This document shows positions 50,824 to 63,854 of a DNA stretch of 64,000 nucleotides, one piece after another. The notes under the pieces were generated by a model. It ran no database searches. It had not been told where the DNA came from and worked only from the letters and a program-made list of their open reading frames with translations. The position numbers were made by a program, and so were the translations under genes. Every line of letters starts with the position of its first letter. The stretch's first letter is position 1. This stretch comes from Cryptomeria japonica. Its lineage: Eukaryota > Streptophyta > Pinopsida > Cupressales > Cupressaceae. The stretch spans positions 128,393,640 through 128,457,639 of the forward strand of contig NC_081410.1 of the NCBI RefSeq assembly GCF_030272615.1, written 5' to 3'.

Positions 50824-51247
50824 CACACACATATATATGTATATGTATGTATGTTTGTGTATGTATATATATGTATGTATGTATGTATGTACACATACAT
50901 ACATACATACATACATACATACATACATACGTATATGTGTGTGTGTGTACACACACACACACATATATTTATAGATATGCATGTATGTATGTATGTATGT
51001 ATATACATATATGTCTATATATATACATATATGTCTATATATATACATGTATGTGTATATATGTATATTGTATATGTATATGTGTGTGTATATATGTGTG
51101 TATATGTGTGTATATACATACATACACACACACAAATATATGTATCTATGTATGTGTGTATGTATGTATGTATACACACACACATATATGTATACGTATG
51201 CATGTATGTATGTATGTATGTTTGTATATATGTATATATGTGTGTGC

Positions 51248-51331
<84 letters not shown>

Positions 51332-51866
51332 ACATGTATGTGATGCATTCCTTCGATGAAAGAGAAGAGAAGAAACACAGACAAATTGCAAGATACAAAT
51401 ATAGAAGTGTGATATAATGGTCAAATGTGGTATATGATTGTAGCAGAGCAAGTGAAGTGTGTGAAGTCTTTCTACTAAGCTTAATTGGAATTATATTCCA
51501 TGCATATGCAAAATGCAACCATAACAGTTCATTTTCTCTACTTGTTTAATTTTGGGCAATAAGCCCTTTGGTAGTGAGCTTTCATCTTTTGATAGTGAGC
51601 CTTGCAGTGAGCATTTTGTAATATTCTATAACTAGTTATATTATATTGAGAGTTAACCCTCTTCATGGTTTTTCACACAAAAATCTAGTGTTCTCTTGTG
51701 TATGTTGTTGTGGATGGTATCTCTACCTTTTCTATTTACTTGATCACTCATTTCTTTCAATTGCATGCTAATTGATGTGAATTTGCAAAGTGATAATAAA
51801 ATTGTTTTAGGATTTAGGGAATATTGATTCATCCCCCTCCCCTCTCAGTATTCTGACTGTTCAACA
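50174..51866 (+). repeat. Element D 5' LTR with large microsatellite
   Basis: TGTTGGAT to TTCAACA. It carries about 660 bases of GT, TATG, CATA and TATA repeats at 50,678-51,330. Outside that block it aligns with the right LTR. The tail has CCCCCTCCCCTCTCAGT. Confidence 0.85.
50678..51330. repeat. compound microsatellite (GT)n, (TATG)n, (CATA)n
   Basis: Blocks include GT runs at 50,678-50,728 and 51,257-51,330, and alternating TATG and CATA blocks between them (for example TATG-type near 50,740-50,780 and CATA-type at about 50,781-50,822). All frames on both strands across this interval are translated repeats and not genes. Confidence 0.95.
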
Positions 51867-51868
51867 AT

Positions 51869-51880
51869 TGGTATCATAGC
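51869..51880 (+). promoter_or_regulatory. Element D primer-binding site
   Basis: TGGTATCATAGC lies two bases after the LTR, one difference from the initiator-Met site used by copia B. Confidence 0.75.
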
Positions 51881-51933
51881 ATAGTCCCTTTTTTAAATTA
51901 ACCACTTGAGGGAGATTTTATTGGTTGAACAAA

Positions 51934-52990
51934 TGTCTCTTGAATTAAGTGTTGAAGAAACTCTTATGGATGGAGAATTGTTGACAGCTTATGAATATAT
52001 TGATAATATGGAAAGTGATAAAAAGATTTGAAATAAAATATTAAAGAAGCAAATGAATGCATCAGAAAACTAAGGGAAACGATCAAAAAGTTCAAAGAAA
52101 GATATAAAGAGGTTAAAAACGAATTGAAGCAATAAAATTAAACAATTTTTGATCTGAAGTTACAAGTTGAGGAAAGTAAGAAAATTGAGGAATGTCTGAA
52201 TGCCTTAATCAAACACAAGAGTGAAGAATGTGCAAGACTGGAACTTGAAGTTGTAACCTTGAGATCTGAAGATAAATTCAAGGAAAGTTCTAAGAGACTT
52301 GATGAAATGATGGTTATGCGGAAATATTTGGAAGATAAAAGTGGATTAGGTTTTGAAGCTGGTGAAAGTTCAAATCAAAGGACTGAAGATATGGGCAAGA
52401 TGAAGAAGGCTAAATTTGAACAATGCACTGAAGAAGAAAACAAAGGAAAGCAACGTTAGAATCAAAGAAGTTATGCAAGGAAACCTCCTATTAGACAACC
52501 TAATGCTCAAAGGTACTCTTCATTCAATAGATATTGTTTCTCATATATTAAATTTGGACATCAAGCTTTAGAATGTAGAAATAGATTGAATCAAAATGTT
52601 CAGTGTTTTACTTGCAAGAGATTTGGTCATAAGGCTAGTAATTGTAGAAATCAAATTATGGATGGAAGTAATAGATTATTTTATGGTTATTGTCAGTTAT
52701 GCAATGGTTATGAGCATAGGGCTAATCAATGTAGATCTAGAATGAATACAAGAAATTCAAAACAAAGGAATATCAAGTGCTTTAGTTGCAATAAAATTGA
52801 GCACATTGCTAAAGCATGCAGGAGCGTGAATATAAAGAAAGACAATTCAATAAAAATGAATGAACTGATAAAGAAGATTGATGTAGAAGAGGTGAGGAGT
52901 GAAATGAAAAATATTTGGAGAAAAAAGGAAGTAGATTTGATAGAAAGTATTGCTGCATCTGGCTCTACGAAGATCCCCTCTGAAAACTAG
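51934..52990 (+). mobile_element. Element D first coding relic: coiled coil plus CCHC knuckles
   Basis: A charged Lys/Glu-rich helical segment (about 51,990-52,460, with LKLQVEESKKIEECLNALIK and RLDEMMVMRKYLEDKSG) is followed by CCHC knuckles. One degenerate knuckle lies near 52,530, then CFTCKRFGHKASNC, CQLCNGYEHRANQC and CFSCNKIEHIAKAC (about 52,600-52,830). The spacing CX2CX4HX4C is that of retroelement nucleocapsid knuckles, which bind RNA. No capsid-like (UBN2) domain precedes it. The architecture matches E's first reading frame and the region after gag in copia A. Broken. Confidence 0.75.
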
Positions 52991-53439
52991 TCTAGAAACT
53001 TTGTCTCAGGGGGAGATATAATGAATATTCTTTTTCCCCTACCAAAGAAGTTGATGCTATTGTCACAACATGTTTATATGGTGAGTAAATTGATGTGCTT
53101 GAACTCTTGATGAAGACTACGACAAAAACCATTGATATTTAATTGAATGCAAAGGTTCAAAAAGTGTAGATGTATACAAAGGTAAATATGTTTAGCAACT
53201 TTTTGGTGATATGATGGTTTTGGTAGCAAAACCCTAGGTTATTCAACAAAATACTTAAAGTTATTTTATGTTCATTTTGTTATTGGTGAATTGACAAATT
53301 TGAGGAGTGGAAAGAAGTATTCGAGCTAAATTCCTATCAAGAGAGCTAAGGTATTTACAAATTATATCTCATGGATTCTAGCAAGTTTGTTAGTTGTGAA
53401 GATGATTCTTGACCTAAATTTAAGAGATTTATGAAAGTT

Positions 53440-54755
53440 GACAAGAGATGTTGCAGTTGGTTCATTTTTCTCACTACCAACTAGGGTGGTATGTCTTGAA
53501 TATATCTACAAGTTTATTGATGTATATATTGAGGAGTAAGACTGTGAAAATAAAGAATTTTGAAGATTCTCATTCCAAAGAAAATTTACAGTTGATCATC
53601 AAGTTAGGGCACAAGGGTTTGAATATTTGGAGTGAATTTTGGATGATAATTGATGAAGAATTGATCAATATTATGTTGAGTAGAATTCATGATGACTACA
53701 TTTGGCTAGATAAATCATATCAAATTATAAAGGAATCTCTAAAGGTTGTTACTAATCTTTGTTAAGATGTAATCGTACTTGTGAAGAAGATAGTAAGAAA
53801 CAAGGAAGTCAAAGCATTGACAGGGTTGACTACAAATCAAAGATCTCTACAGATTGATACCATTACAAACCCTTTGGTAAGATATGTTCCTATGGGTATT
53901 ACCTATAAGATTTACCTTCAAAACAAAGAAGGCTCTACATTTTCTATTGCAGTATATGTTGCTTATCATATGGCTAAGATAGGATTGAACTTTGATTTAT
54001 GTGAATTATTGAGACAATAAGTTTTGAGCAATATCAAGTGACAAAGAATGATGGTTATCATTTTCATTTCAGATTATTGATTGTATTCCTGGTATCTTAG
54101 TTTTTAAATTCATTACCAATGCATAATAATTTTGTTTGGGATGAGAACTTACCTACAGGAAAATAAATCAAAAGATATTTGGATAATTTGAATGACAAAG
54201 ATAGAGCCTGCAAAGAGTATTTTTATGAACTTTAGAAGAACTTGATTTCAATATTTAGGATTCCGGAAAGATATGTTGAGATATATAGGGATAAAATTAC
54301 CTTCTTAGTTGATATTAATCACTGCTTCATGAAAGTTGTGTTGCCTTAAAAGTTATGGTTAACAAAATTTGGATATGAAATTAGTGCTAAGGAATGTGTG
54401 ATGTATGCAAATAAGATTCTTAAACTTCAGGTAGATCTCAGTGAAGATACGTTTGATACTTATGAAGAACTCATTGGATCAGATGTTACTGAATAGATGG
54501 ATCTGAAAGGATCTTCCTCTAAAAAACAAAAGAAGCAAAAAATCTATTGAGATCCCATCTCTAATTTCAAAGAAGAGGAAGTCAGACAAAAAATAAAAAA
54601 CGGAGATTATTAGCATTTACGATGTTGAAACTGTTGAAACCGAAGTGAAGCATAAGGAGATAGTCATAGAAAAAGAATAAATGCAGAAGGAACCCTCAGG
54701 TTCTTTTGATGAAGACCCCTTTGAAGTTGTTAAAGTGATGAAAATGCTTGAGGAA
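53440..54755 (+). mobile_element. Element D second coding relic, proximal part (unrecognised conserved protein)
   Basis: Contains IMLSRIHDDYIWLDKSYQII and VKALTGLTTNQRSLQIDTI, which align with E's IILSRVHDDKMYLERMHDIM and MSKLTGSVSDSRGMIVNSI. Further on, RYVEIYRDKITFLVDINHCF aligns with E's DIIKKYEDDICFTIKVDQCI. A Lys-rich stretch follows near 54,500-54,600. I do not recognise the family. Element E is inserted right after this part. Broken. Confidence 0.65.
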
Positions 54756-54760
54756 CCTGA

Positions 54761-55912
54761 TGATGAATACTAAGAGGGGGGGGGGGGTGAATTAGTATAC
54801 CAAAAAACACTACACTTAAACACTTAAACAGTCTAAAGATAAACTGGTAAAACAGTTTAACAGACAGACCGGTTATCACACATGCAAACCAAAATGCAAA
54901 TAAAGAATTCACCCACAAAAGAAATACAACCATAACACAAGATATTTGACGTGGAAACCCAAATGGGAAAAACCACGGTGAGATGGAACTCACAAGTCAC
55001 TATCTGCAGAATAGAAACCAGATTGGTTAAGGTCTTACAATGTTCTTCACCAGAACAGATCTTGTTAGGAATCTCAATCTCTGTTAGGAGATAAGTCCAA
55101 TCAAGGACTACCTTGCTAGAGGATTTTAGATTCACAGAGGTGAACCACCTTGTTAGAGGATTGTACAAAGGCTACTCTGAGCCTACCTGGTTAAGGGCTA
55201 CAGACTTGTCAAAGAGGTGAGTAATCAACAAGTGTTTGATCTAGCTGGTAGCACAGACTGCTTGGTTAGATCCTTGGTAGCTCGTTCCTAATGCACTCCT
55301 GCATTACTTCAGTCTTCTACACATTCATATTCTTTCCAACTCCTCAATCACCTTAAACCCTAGCAACAACATAAACTTTCACTATATCCACATCAACAAC
55401 CTAAAACCTTAGACATGATGTCCTTATAAAGGAATCTGATTTCATGTCGGTCCAATAGGATTACATTTCAATTTCCTAGGTTCAATGAAAATAGACATAC
55501 TCAGTAACACGACACAAAAATCACCGCCAGTATTTCGGCACCGTCAAACAATCGGTGGATTCGTAACTCATCACAAAATGTTGGTTGGTAACTCATCATA
55601 GAGTATTACCAGTTCATACAAAATACCGGTTGCCGATTTATAAAATATGAAGACTGGTAAGAATGTGTTATGCCGCTTTGCTCCCTCGTACCGCTTGAGA
55701 TCTACGAACCGCTTGGGGTCGACATGCCGCTTCAGACCGGGAAACACATTCTGCAAAACATCAATAGTCTAAAGACTATAATACAACCTACCTACAACAT
55801 ACCGATTGGAACAAATACCGGTTGTGCTCTAACTCATACATATAAAGAGGATCTTAATGCAAGTGTGTGTCCATCAATGACAATCACAACATGAACATCA
55901 AAAATGCCAACA
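54761..55912 (-). repeat. Element E 3' LTR (left copy)
   Basis: In minus sense TGTTGGCATT to TATTCATCA. A G/C homopolymer near 54,776-54,788 is part of the shared end motif and is longer here than in the right copy. Confidence 0.9.
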
Positions 55913-56190
55913 ATCTCCCCCTTTGGCATTGATGGCAACACTTAGGAAAATAAAATTTTGACATCTAAGTGTTTTACAACAAAAACATGCCATTAGCAAA
56001 ATTTCTCCCCCTAAGCATATACACTATCCCTTAATCAATACAATGTATAGCAATTTTGCATACAGAGCATAAACATTGAGATATCAGAGCATATAGCATA
56101 TATCAAAGCATATAGCAGAATTTTAAGTACCAGATACTTCTCCCCTATACTTCTCCAAAATAGAATACTTCTCCCCCTTTGCCAACAATG
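55913..56190 (-). promoter_or_regulatory. Element E polypurine tracts (multiple)
   Basis: In minus sense, GGGGGAG-type tracts occur next to the LTR (55,914-55,924) and near 56,002-56,012 and 56,168-56,180, with a shorter GGGGAG at about 56,140-56,148. The tract at the LTR is in the position expected for plus-strand priming. Confidence 0.75.
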
Positions 56191-56399
56191 ACAAAGTACC
56201 GCTAAACAACCCTGTTTCCATTTGATATATAAAAATAATAAAAGTTTATGACAATAAGGAATAGTACTTGTCAAAAATAGATTTATAGTCCTGCAAGAAT
56301 TGCTTCATTGATAGAGACTAGGACTCAAGTAGGGAGGTGGCCACTTCTTTCTCTGTTTGCATCCGGGAGACCTATTCTTCCATGGCATCAACTATGCTC

Positions 56400-58895
56400 A
56401 TCTCCTATGTAACTGTCAAGGCATCCAGATTCAGATAACACTTCTGAAGAATTTGCAGACATGGAAGTAAAACTAGTTGAAGCTCCTGCAAATCTCTAGA
56501 CCGTGTGCTGATCTCTTGCTCCATTTTCACAGACTGGATATGAAACCGGTGAACGGTTTGCCCATAAGTTGCAAAGGAATCATAAGGTGGCTTGAATGTG
56601 CTCAAGTAAGACTGTAAGTCTGTTTGAAGCTTTTGCTTCTAAGCTAGCACATCATCATAGAATAGATGGGGTTGGCAGATTTTGCTAAGTAGCAGATTTC
56701 CCTCATCCAAAGCGTCCCTTATATCCTTCTTCTTCTTCTCTTCTTCTTCTTTCTTCTTCTTTTCCTCTTCATCTTTCTTCTTTTTCTCTTCGTCCTTCTT
56801 CTTCTGCTTCTCTTCATCCTTTTTCCTCTGCTTTGCCTCTTCCTTTGCCGCTTCCTGTCTGTCCTTGGCTTGCTTATTAGCCAGTTTAGCCTGTTGCTTC
56901 TGTCTTGTTGCCTCAGATGGTGTTTCCTGAGTATCATCCTCAACGTCCAGAGCATCAACATTAATGGTGTCGAATGGTTCAATGACTGGATTGCCTTCAT
57001 CGTAAAATACCTCATTCGGTTTGGATATAGTCAGTTCTTCTTCTGCTTGTCGGTTGGCCAGACGTGCTTTGTGAGTCTGGATAGTGGTTTGCATAAACAA
57101 ATGGGTGTCTTTTTTGACATCAGCAACTCTACCTTCTAATAGCTAGAGTCTTCTTTTTCTAGTGAAGAAGAGTCCTTTATTTAGATCAGTAACATCATAT
57201 AATTCAGAATTTGACAGGTCGGGAAAGTATTGTGCAAAAACCTTCTCTCTAATTTCCTGTTCTTTCTCTATGGCAATGCGCCATCTATTATCTAATGACA
57301 TATATAAAGAATCCGGTATCTGAGACTTAATCTCTGAGGGTGACCGGTCATTACTACACAGATACTGAATTATTTCCTTTTCAACCACTTCCTTTTCATC
57401 CTCATTGAAGTCATCAAAACACTCAATTAAATCATTTAACACTTTTCTCCTAATATTCTTTATTGTTCTTTGACAATGTGTCAAAGGTTTATAGGAGGAG
57501 ATATCTATATTTACCGGTGCAGATGATGCCGGTTTATTCTTGTTCTTCTTCTTTGCTTGACATGTTTTCTTTGTCTTTTCCTCATACACAGTTTCCTCTG
57601 AGTCTGGAGAGGTGTACCTTGTCTTCCTCTTTCTCTGGAACACTTTAGTCAGTGCAGCTTCTGGTTTCTTCTTAGCTGGTGACCACTTGGTCACTCTTGG
57701 AGTTGCAGTAGTAACCGGTGCTGATGCTGCAGACACTGCCTTTTCCTTCTTCACTGCCGGTTCTTTCTTTTTCATTGCTGGTGGTTCCTCAGCCAATGCT
57801 ATCCTCTCTAGGTAGGTGTCGGTTCTCTTCACCTTAGGATCAAGCGGTGAGGCAATAAGGGTAGAGGCATACCCTTCCAGCATGTCGTACATCACCTCAT
57901 AGCCCATTGGCTCCACTTCTTCCTGTCTAGGCTCAACAACCTCCATTATGCATTGATCCACCTTGATGGTGAAACAGATGTCATCTTCATATTTCTTGAT
58001 GATATCACCTGAGATCCTCATCCTTTGGCTCATTTTTCATTTGAACTCATCAAAATACTTGTTCAAAACTTCAGGATAATTGGTTCCCACTGCTTGCAAA
58101 CTTTCCTTTATCTGTTTGGTAACCGGTTGGTCCGCAGACCACTAAATGTCTCCCACTCCTGGGAAGTATCCTTGAAAGTAAAAGAACAACCCAACCAATA
58201 GTTGTCCAAACTTGAACCTCAGTGCATTATCTTGTTTGATTGATTTCAGGTTCAATAGGAGTTGCCTCTGCATACCGGTGCATAGGTCAAATGATGCATC
58301 CTCCTTTATCATCCGGTAAGTGATCATCCTTGATTGAATTGACTATCATGCCACGTGAGTCACTCACTGAACCAGTGAGCTTGGACATTTCAGTTTTGCT
58401 AACCGTCCTTAGGGCTGGTACTTCCCCTGTATTGTAGAAACTGGTGACTGCATGAATTGTCTGTGACATGATATCATGCATCCTCTCTAGGTACATTTTG
58501 TCATCATGGACTCTGCTCAAAATGATCCTTATATGATCCTTTGTAAAGTCTTCCAGGAAGTATACAACATTATGGAGTTTCTTCTTCTCCAAGATACTAT
58601 ACTCCGGTTTGATTTTCTTATCCTTTCCACAAAACAGACCTAGTTGGGAGTGGATGGCTAGAGACCCTAGGTCTTTAATCTTGCAATCTATGTAGTCAGA
58701 AATTCCCTCTTCTACTATCACTCCAGTTGAAACTTGTGATAGGGCATTATACTTTGACTTCCGTTGAATAAAACTTTCAGACTCAATAGATGCACTAGAA
58801 CTGGTATGAGATGCAGAAGCCATTGTAGAAATTTTAAGAACTCGAGAAATACCTTTTAAAACACATGAATTTAGGGCTTTCTGATTCTCCTTCAC
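56400..58895 (-). mobile_element. Element E second coding region (unrecognised conserved protein)
   Basis: From high to low coordinates: a probable start MASASHTSSSAS near 58,824; a globular part with DYIDCKIKDLG, IILSRVHDDKMYLERMHDIM and FKFGQLLVGLFFYFQGYFPG; and a middle part with RMRISGDIIKKYEDDICFTI and VMYDMLEGYASTLIASPLDP. Then come a Pro/Lys/Ala-rich linker with KKK clusters (about 57,780-57,530), a block with LNDLIECFDDFNEDEKEVVE and IIQYLCSNDRSPSEIKSQI, and a long Lys/Glu coiled segment (about 56,830-56,690). No catalytic motif of protease, polymerase or integrase is visible. Several blocks align with element D's second coding relic. Broken in a few places. Confidence 0.7.
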
Positions 58896-59346
58896 TCCTC
58901 ACTTCATCGGTAGTTGAATCACCGCTGTGTTCTCCACTTGACCATTTTCTATTTGAATTTGAATCTCCTTCACGATTTCTCAATTTCTCCAAATTTTTGC
59001 TCAAATCGCCTTTTCGTCGCTCTGCTCTTTGAAAAAATTTTCTTCGCTCAAAAACTGATAGTGAGAAATGATTTCAAAAATGCTTTTAAACATAGTCCTC
59101 ACCTACCATCATTAATGCTCCTCCATTAGGGCATAAACCCTAATTTGCCTTTTTACCATTACCGGTCTTCTGCCAAGCGACAGGTATCACATATCGGTTA
59201 AGGTCTTTTGCCGGTATAAACCGGGGGTTCGAAAACATTTTTCCATTTGTTCCCCCTAAGCCTTTTGAAGCTTAGTTTGCCAGTTCTAATATTTCCACAC
59301 TAGGTGCAGAAACCGGTTCCTCTTCCAACATTACTGGTTTCCTCTT
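58896..59346 (-). other. Element E spacer between the two coding regions
   Basis: About 450 bases without a long frame in minus sense; T-rich in places. It could hold a splice or internal promoter signal for the second protein, but none is identified. Confidence 0.4.
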
Positions 59347-60590
59347 CTAGGTTTTGTTCATGTCCGCTTGAACTATTTCAACATCAATTCCTCCTTTCAG
59401 AGTGACCGGTATATCATCAGATATACTCTTTCTGCTTCTGCAGAATCTTGCAATGTGACCTGATTTGTTGCAATGATAGCAAATCATTCTAGGTTCTCTC
59501 CAAGGTCCATTGTTCATGTTTCCATTCTTCCTTTTGCATGTAGCAGCAGTGTGACCATGACCATGACAAATCCAATAGTTTTCTCTCCATCCAGTTGCCG
59601 GTTGATAGCCACTGTTACCTGACTGATGGTTATAAGCATTAAACCGGTTGGGGTTCCGGTTCACAAAAGATTCTAGACCAGCTCCTTGGGTCCTCTGAGG
59701 ATATCTTCCAGTGTTGTTCATGACAGACCTGCATTCAGATGCTCTATGCCCAAACTTGTTGCATGCATAACAATGACCATTGAACTTATTGGATCTAGGT
59801 ACATTGTCAATAAAGTAAGGAAAATTATTGTAGGCTTTTCTCCTACATACATTGGCAATGTGTCCTTTTTTAAGACAGTTAAAGCAAATAGGTTTGAATT
59901 TTTGCGTACCTTTTCCTTTGAATGCCGATTGCTTCTTTGATGCTTCAGCATTTATACCAAAGGTCTCACCTTCCTCATGATCGGAATAGCCAAGTCCATC
60001 AATATTCTTGACCGGTTTGGCAGATTCAAGCTTTTGCTCTAGCTTGACAGTGCTCTTGTTGAACTTAGCAAGTACTTCCTTTGACTCAGAGAGTTCTTTG
60101 GAAATAGCAGCATTTGTTTCCATTAGGTTTTCATTCTCAAAGATGGCACTGTTCAGTTCACCATGCATGTCATCATTTTCCACTTTGCTAGCATGGAGTT
60201 GAGCAGTTAGGGCACTGACCTCTTGTTTCAGCTTGGAGATCTCATGATCTCTTTCTTTCACCAGATCTCCAGCTTTCCTCCAGTTCTCAAGCTCTTGACA
60301 CATCTAGATAGTTAGTCCTTCCAACTCCTTTCTCAGGTTGGAGTTTGATTCATTCAACTTATTTACTTTTGCAATTAGGGCTTCCATGTCTGCTTCATCT
60401 GCAGAACTATTTTTAGATAGCTACATCAACTTTTCTGCATGTTCTCTCCTTTTGCTCGAGATGCCTTGTATTTGACCATAAGATCATCATAGGCCTGCTC
60501 AGACTGAGTGAGCCGTAGAGTAAGTTCCCTCAAGGTGTATTCCCCCATATCTCTTTCCAAGTGGTTAAACTTATAGAAAGGTAGGCTCTG
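59347..60590 (-). mobile_element. Element E first coding region: coiled coil plus CCHC knuckles
   Basis: It opens in minus sense with a helical segment (TLRELTLRLTQSEQAYDDLM near 60,520) and a leucine-patterned coiled coil (ERDHEISKLKQEVSALTAQL, about 60,260-60,000). Canonical knuckles follow: CFNCLKKGHIANVC (about 59,890), CYACNKFGHRASEC (about 59,770), a degenerate one in YWICHGHGHTAATC (about 59,580), and CYHCNKSGHIARFC (about 59,485). Asn/Gly/Arg-rich linkers separate them. Knuckles of this type bind nucleic acid. There is no capsid-like UBN2 domain. The 318-residue frame covering most of it (59,347-60,303) is unusually open for this window. Confidence 0.8.
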
Positions 60591-60598
60591 ATACCAAT

Positions 60599-61746
60599 TG
60601 ATGAATACTAAGAGGGGGGGGTGAATTAGTATACCGAAAAACACTGCACTTAAACACTTAAACAGTCTAAAGATAAACCGGTAAAACAGTTTAACAGACA
60701 GACCAGTTATCACACATGCAAACCAAAATACAAATAAAGCATTCACCCACAAAAGAAATACAACCATAACACAAGATATTTGAAGTGGAAACCCAAATGG
60801 GAAAAACCACGATGAGATGGAACTCACAAGTCACTATCTGCAGAATAGAAACCAGACCGATTAAGGTCATACAATGTTCTTCACCAGAACAGATCTTGTT
60901 AGGAATCTCAATCTATGTTAGGAGATAAGTTCGATCAAGGACTACCTTGCTAGAGGATTTTAGATTCACAGAGGTGAACCACCTTGTTAGAGGATTTTAC
61001 AAAGGCTACTCTGAGCCTACCTGGTTAAGGGCTACAGACTTGTCAAAGAGGTGAGTAATCAACAAGTGTTTGATCTAGCTGGTAGCACAGACTGCTTGGT
61101 TAGATCCTTGGTAGCTCGTTCCTAATGCACTCCTGCATTACTTCAGTCTTCTACACATTCATATTCTTTCCAACTCCTCAATCACCTTAAACCCTAGCAA
61201 CAACATAAACTTTCGCTATATCTACATCAACAACCTAAAACCCTAGACATGATGTCCTTATAAAGGAATCTGATTTCATGTCAGTCCAATAGGATTACAT
61301 TTCAATTTCCTAGGTTCAATGAATCTAGACATACTCAGTAACACGACACAAAAAGCATCGCCAGTGTGTCGACACCGTCAAACAATCAGTGGATTGGTAA
61401 CTCATCACAAAATGCTGGTTGGTAACTCATCACAGAGTATTACCGGTTCATACAAAATACCGGTTGCCGGTTTATAAAATATGAAGACTGGTAAGAATGT
61501 GTTATGCCGCTTTGCTCCCTCATACTGCTTGAGATCCACGAACTGCTTGGGGTCGACATGCCACTTCAGACCAGGAAACACATTATGCAAAACATCAATA
61601 GTCTAAAGACTATAATACAACATACCTACAACATACCGGTTGGAACAAATACCGGTTGTGCTCTAACTCATACATATAAAGAGGATCTTAATGCAAGTGT
61701 GTGTCCATCAATGACAATCACAACATGAACATCAAAAATGCCAACA
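60599..61746 (-). repeat. Element E 5' LTR (right copy)
   Basis: The partner of 54,761-55,912. The primer site, in minus sense TGGTATCAGAGC at about 60,585-60,596, adjoins it after two bases. Confidence 0.9.
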
Positions 61747-61751
61747 CCTGA

Positions 61752-62470
61752 TGGAATAAATAAAGTTGGAGATGTATGGTTATCACAACCATCTTATGAA
61801 AAAGATAGAATTAGAGAAGCTTTGATTACTCACTTGCTTCAAAGCAATATTGTTCTTGGTTCTATCAAAAAATTTCTCCCAGATGTTTTATTTGAACAAT
61901 TTAGTGGACAATTAGCCCTGAAAGCCATTGAAAAAGGATAACCAGATCTTGAAGATAAAGTGAAGAGATCTATGAGTAGAAAATGTATTGCCACACAAAA
62001 TTGATTGAAAGTATAAAGGACACGAGGAAATGTGTGAGTGTTGTTGTCAGTGTTTACAAATATTGTGTCAGGTGGCCAGCTATTGCAACAAACCACAAAG
62101 CAAAGATTGACTCCCTAGAGTCTGAGATAAACAAATTTGTAGAATCCTTCAACATTTTCAAAGATAAAAATGGTATACTAAGAAGTAAGATTAATTCATT
62201 GGAGTTGAAATTATCATTGGTGTAGAGACAAAGAGATGATTTTTTCACCAAATTCTGGACTATCAAAGAAATTATTGAAACTAGAATGGATCAATTTACT
62301 CTTCTACTAGAAGATGTAGAGAAAGATGAGTTGAATTTACTCATGCTAGATGATTTGATTGGTGCTATTGACTTGCTTGTACAGTGCAATTTTAAGTGCA
62401 CAATGTTAACATCTACTACTTGGAACTCAAAGAAAAGTATAAGGATATTTTCTCACAAAAAGGTAATTAA
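61752..62470 (+). mobile_element. Element D second coding relic, distal part
   Basis: Resumes after E with IREALITHLLQSNIVLGSIK and KKFLPDVLFEQFSGQLALKA, which align with E's VVEKEIIQYLCSNDRSPSEI and IPDSLYMSLDNRWRIAIEKE. A coiled-coil-like segment (KINSLELKLSLV) closes it near 62,220. It confirms that E inserted within D's second coding region. Broken. Confidence 0.6.
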
Positions 62471-62539
62471 GACTTTTTTTTTTGTATTATTATTGTTAAG
62501 ATGTGTGAAGGTATATTTTTTATACCCTTTGTCCTTGAT

Positions 62540-62767
62540 GGAAAAGGGGGAGATAATGTGGAGTAGGGAGATAATGTGCTTTTTGGAGAGTAAGTAGAAT
62601 GGGGGAGAAATGGTGATTAAAGGGAGAGTAACTAATGGAAAAGGATTGTATGGCATAAGGGGAGATTAGTAGAAAATAATATTTTTAAAAATAATTTTGA
62701 AGAAATTTTTTTTAAGCGAGTAATTTTTTTTTTTCTGCATGTTGCCATCAATGACAAAGGGGGAGAT
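62540..62767 (+). promoter_or_regulatory. Element D polypurine tracts
   Basis: GGGGGAG tracts occur at about 62,546-62,552, 62,600-62,606 and 62,757-62,765; the last touches the 3' LTR. Confidence 0.75.
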
Positions 62768-63849
<1,082 letters not shown>

Positions 63850-63854
63850 CTAGT

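Larger units (their letters stand above)
54761..61746 (-). mobile_element. Element E: pol-less LTR element nested in D
   Basis: LTRs of 1,152 and 1,148 bp (54,761-55,912 and 60,599-61,746) are flanked by exact duplications cctga (54,756-54,760 and 61,747-61,751). In minus-strand order: 5' LTR, primer site, coiled coil plus knuckle region, second conserved coding region, several polypurine tracts, 3' LTR. No protease, integrase, RT or RNase H is seen in about 4.7 kb of interior. LTR divergence is about 3-4% by eye, so it is young compared with D. It is broken, with only a handful of breaks, so the two proteins are better readable than in D. Confidence 0.9.

Noticed and set aside
50552-51518. 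Long open frames on both strands (up to 248 residues) rich in Cys-Val, Thr-His and Tyr-Ile
   Set aside because: They are translations of the GT/TATG/CATA microsatellite in the 5' LTR of element D; composition and periodicity are those of the repeat.
56682-56930. Plus-strand Ser/Phe-rich frame of 82 residues
   Set aside because: Antisense shadow of the Lys/Glu-rich coiled segment in element E's second coding region.
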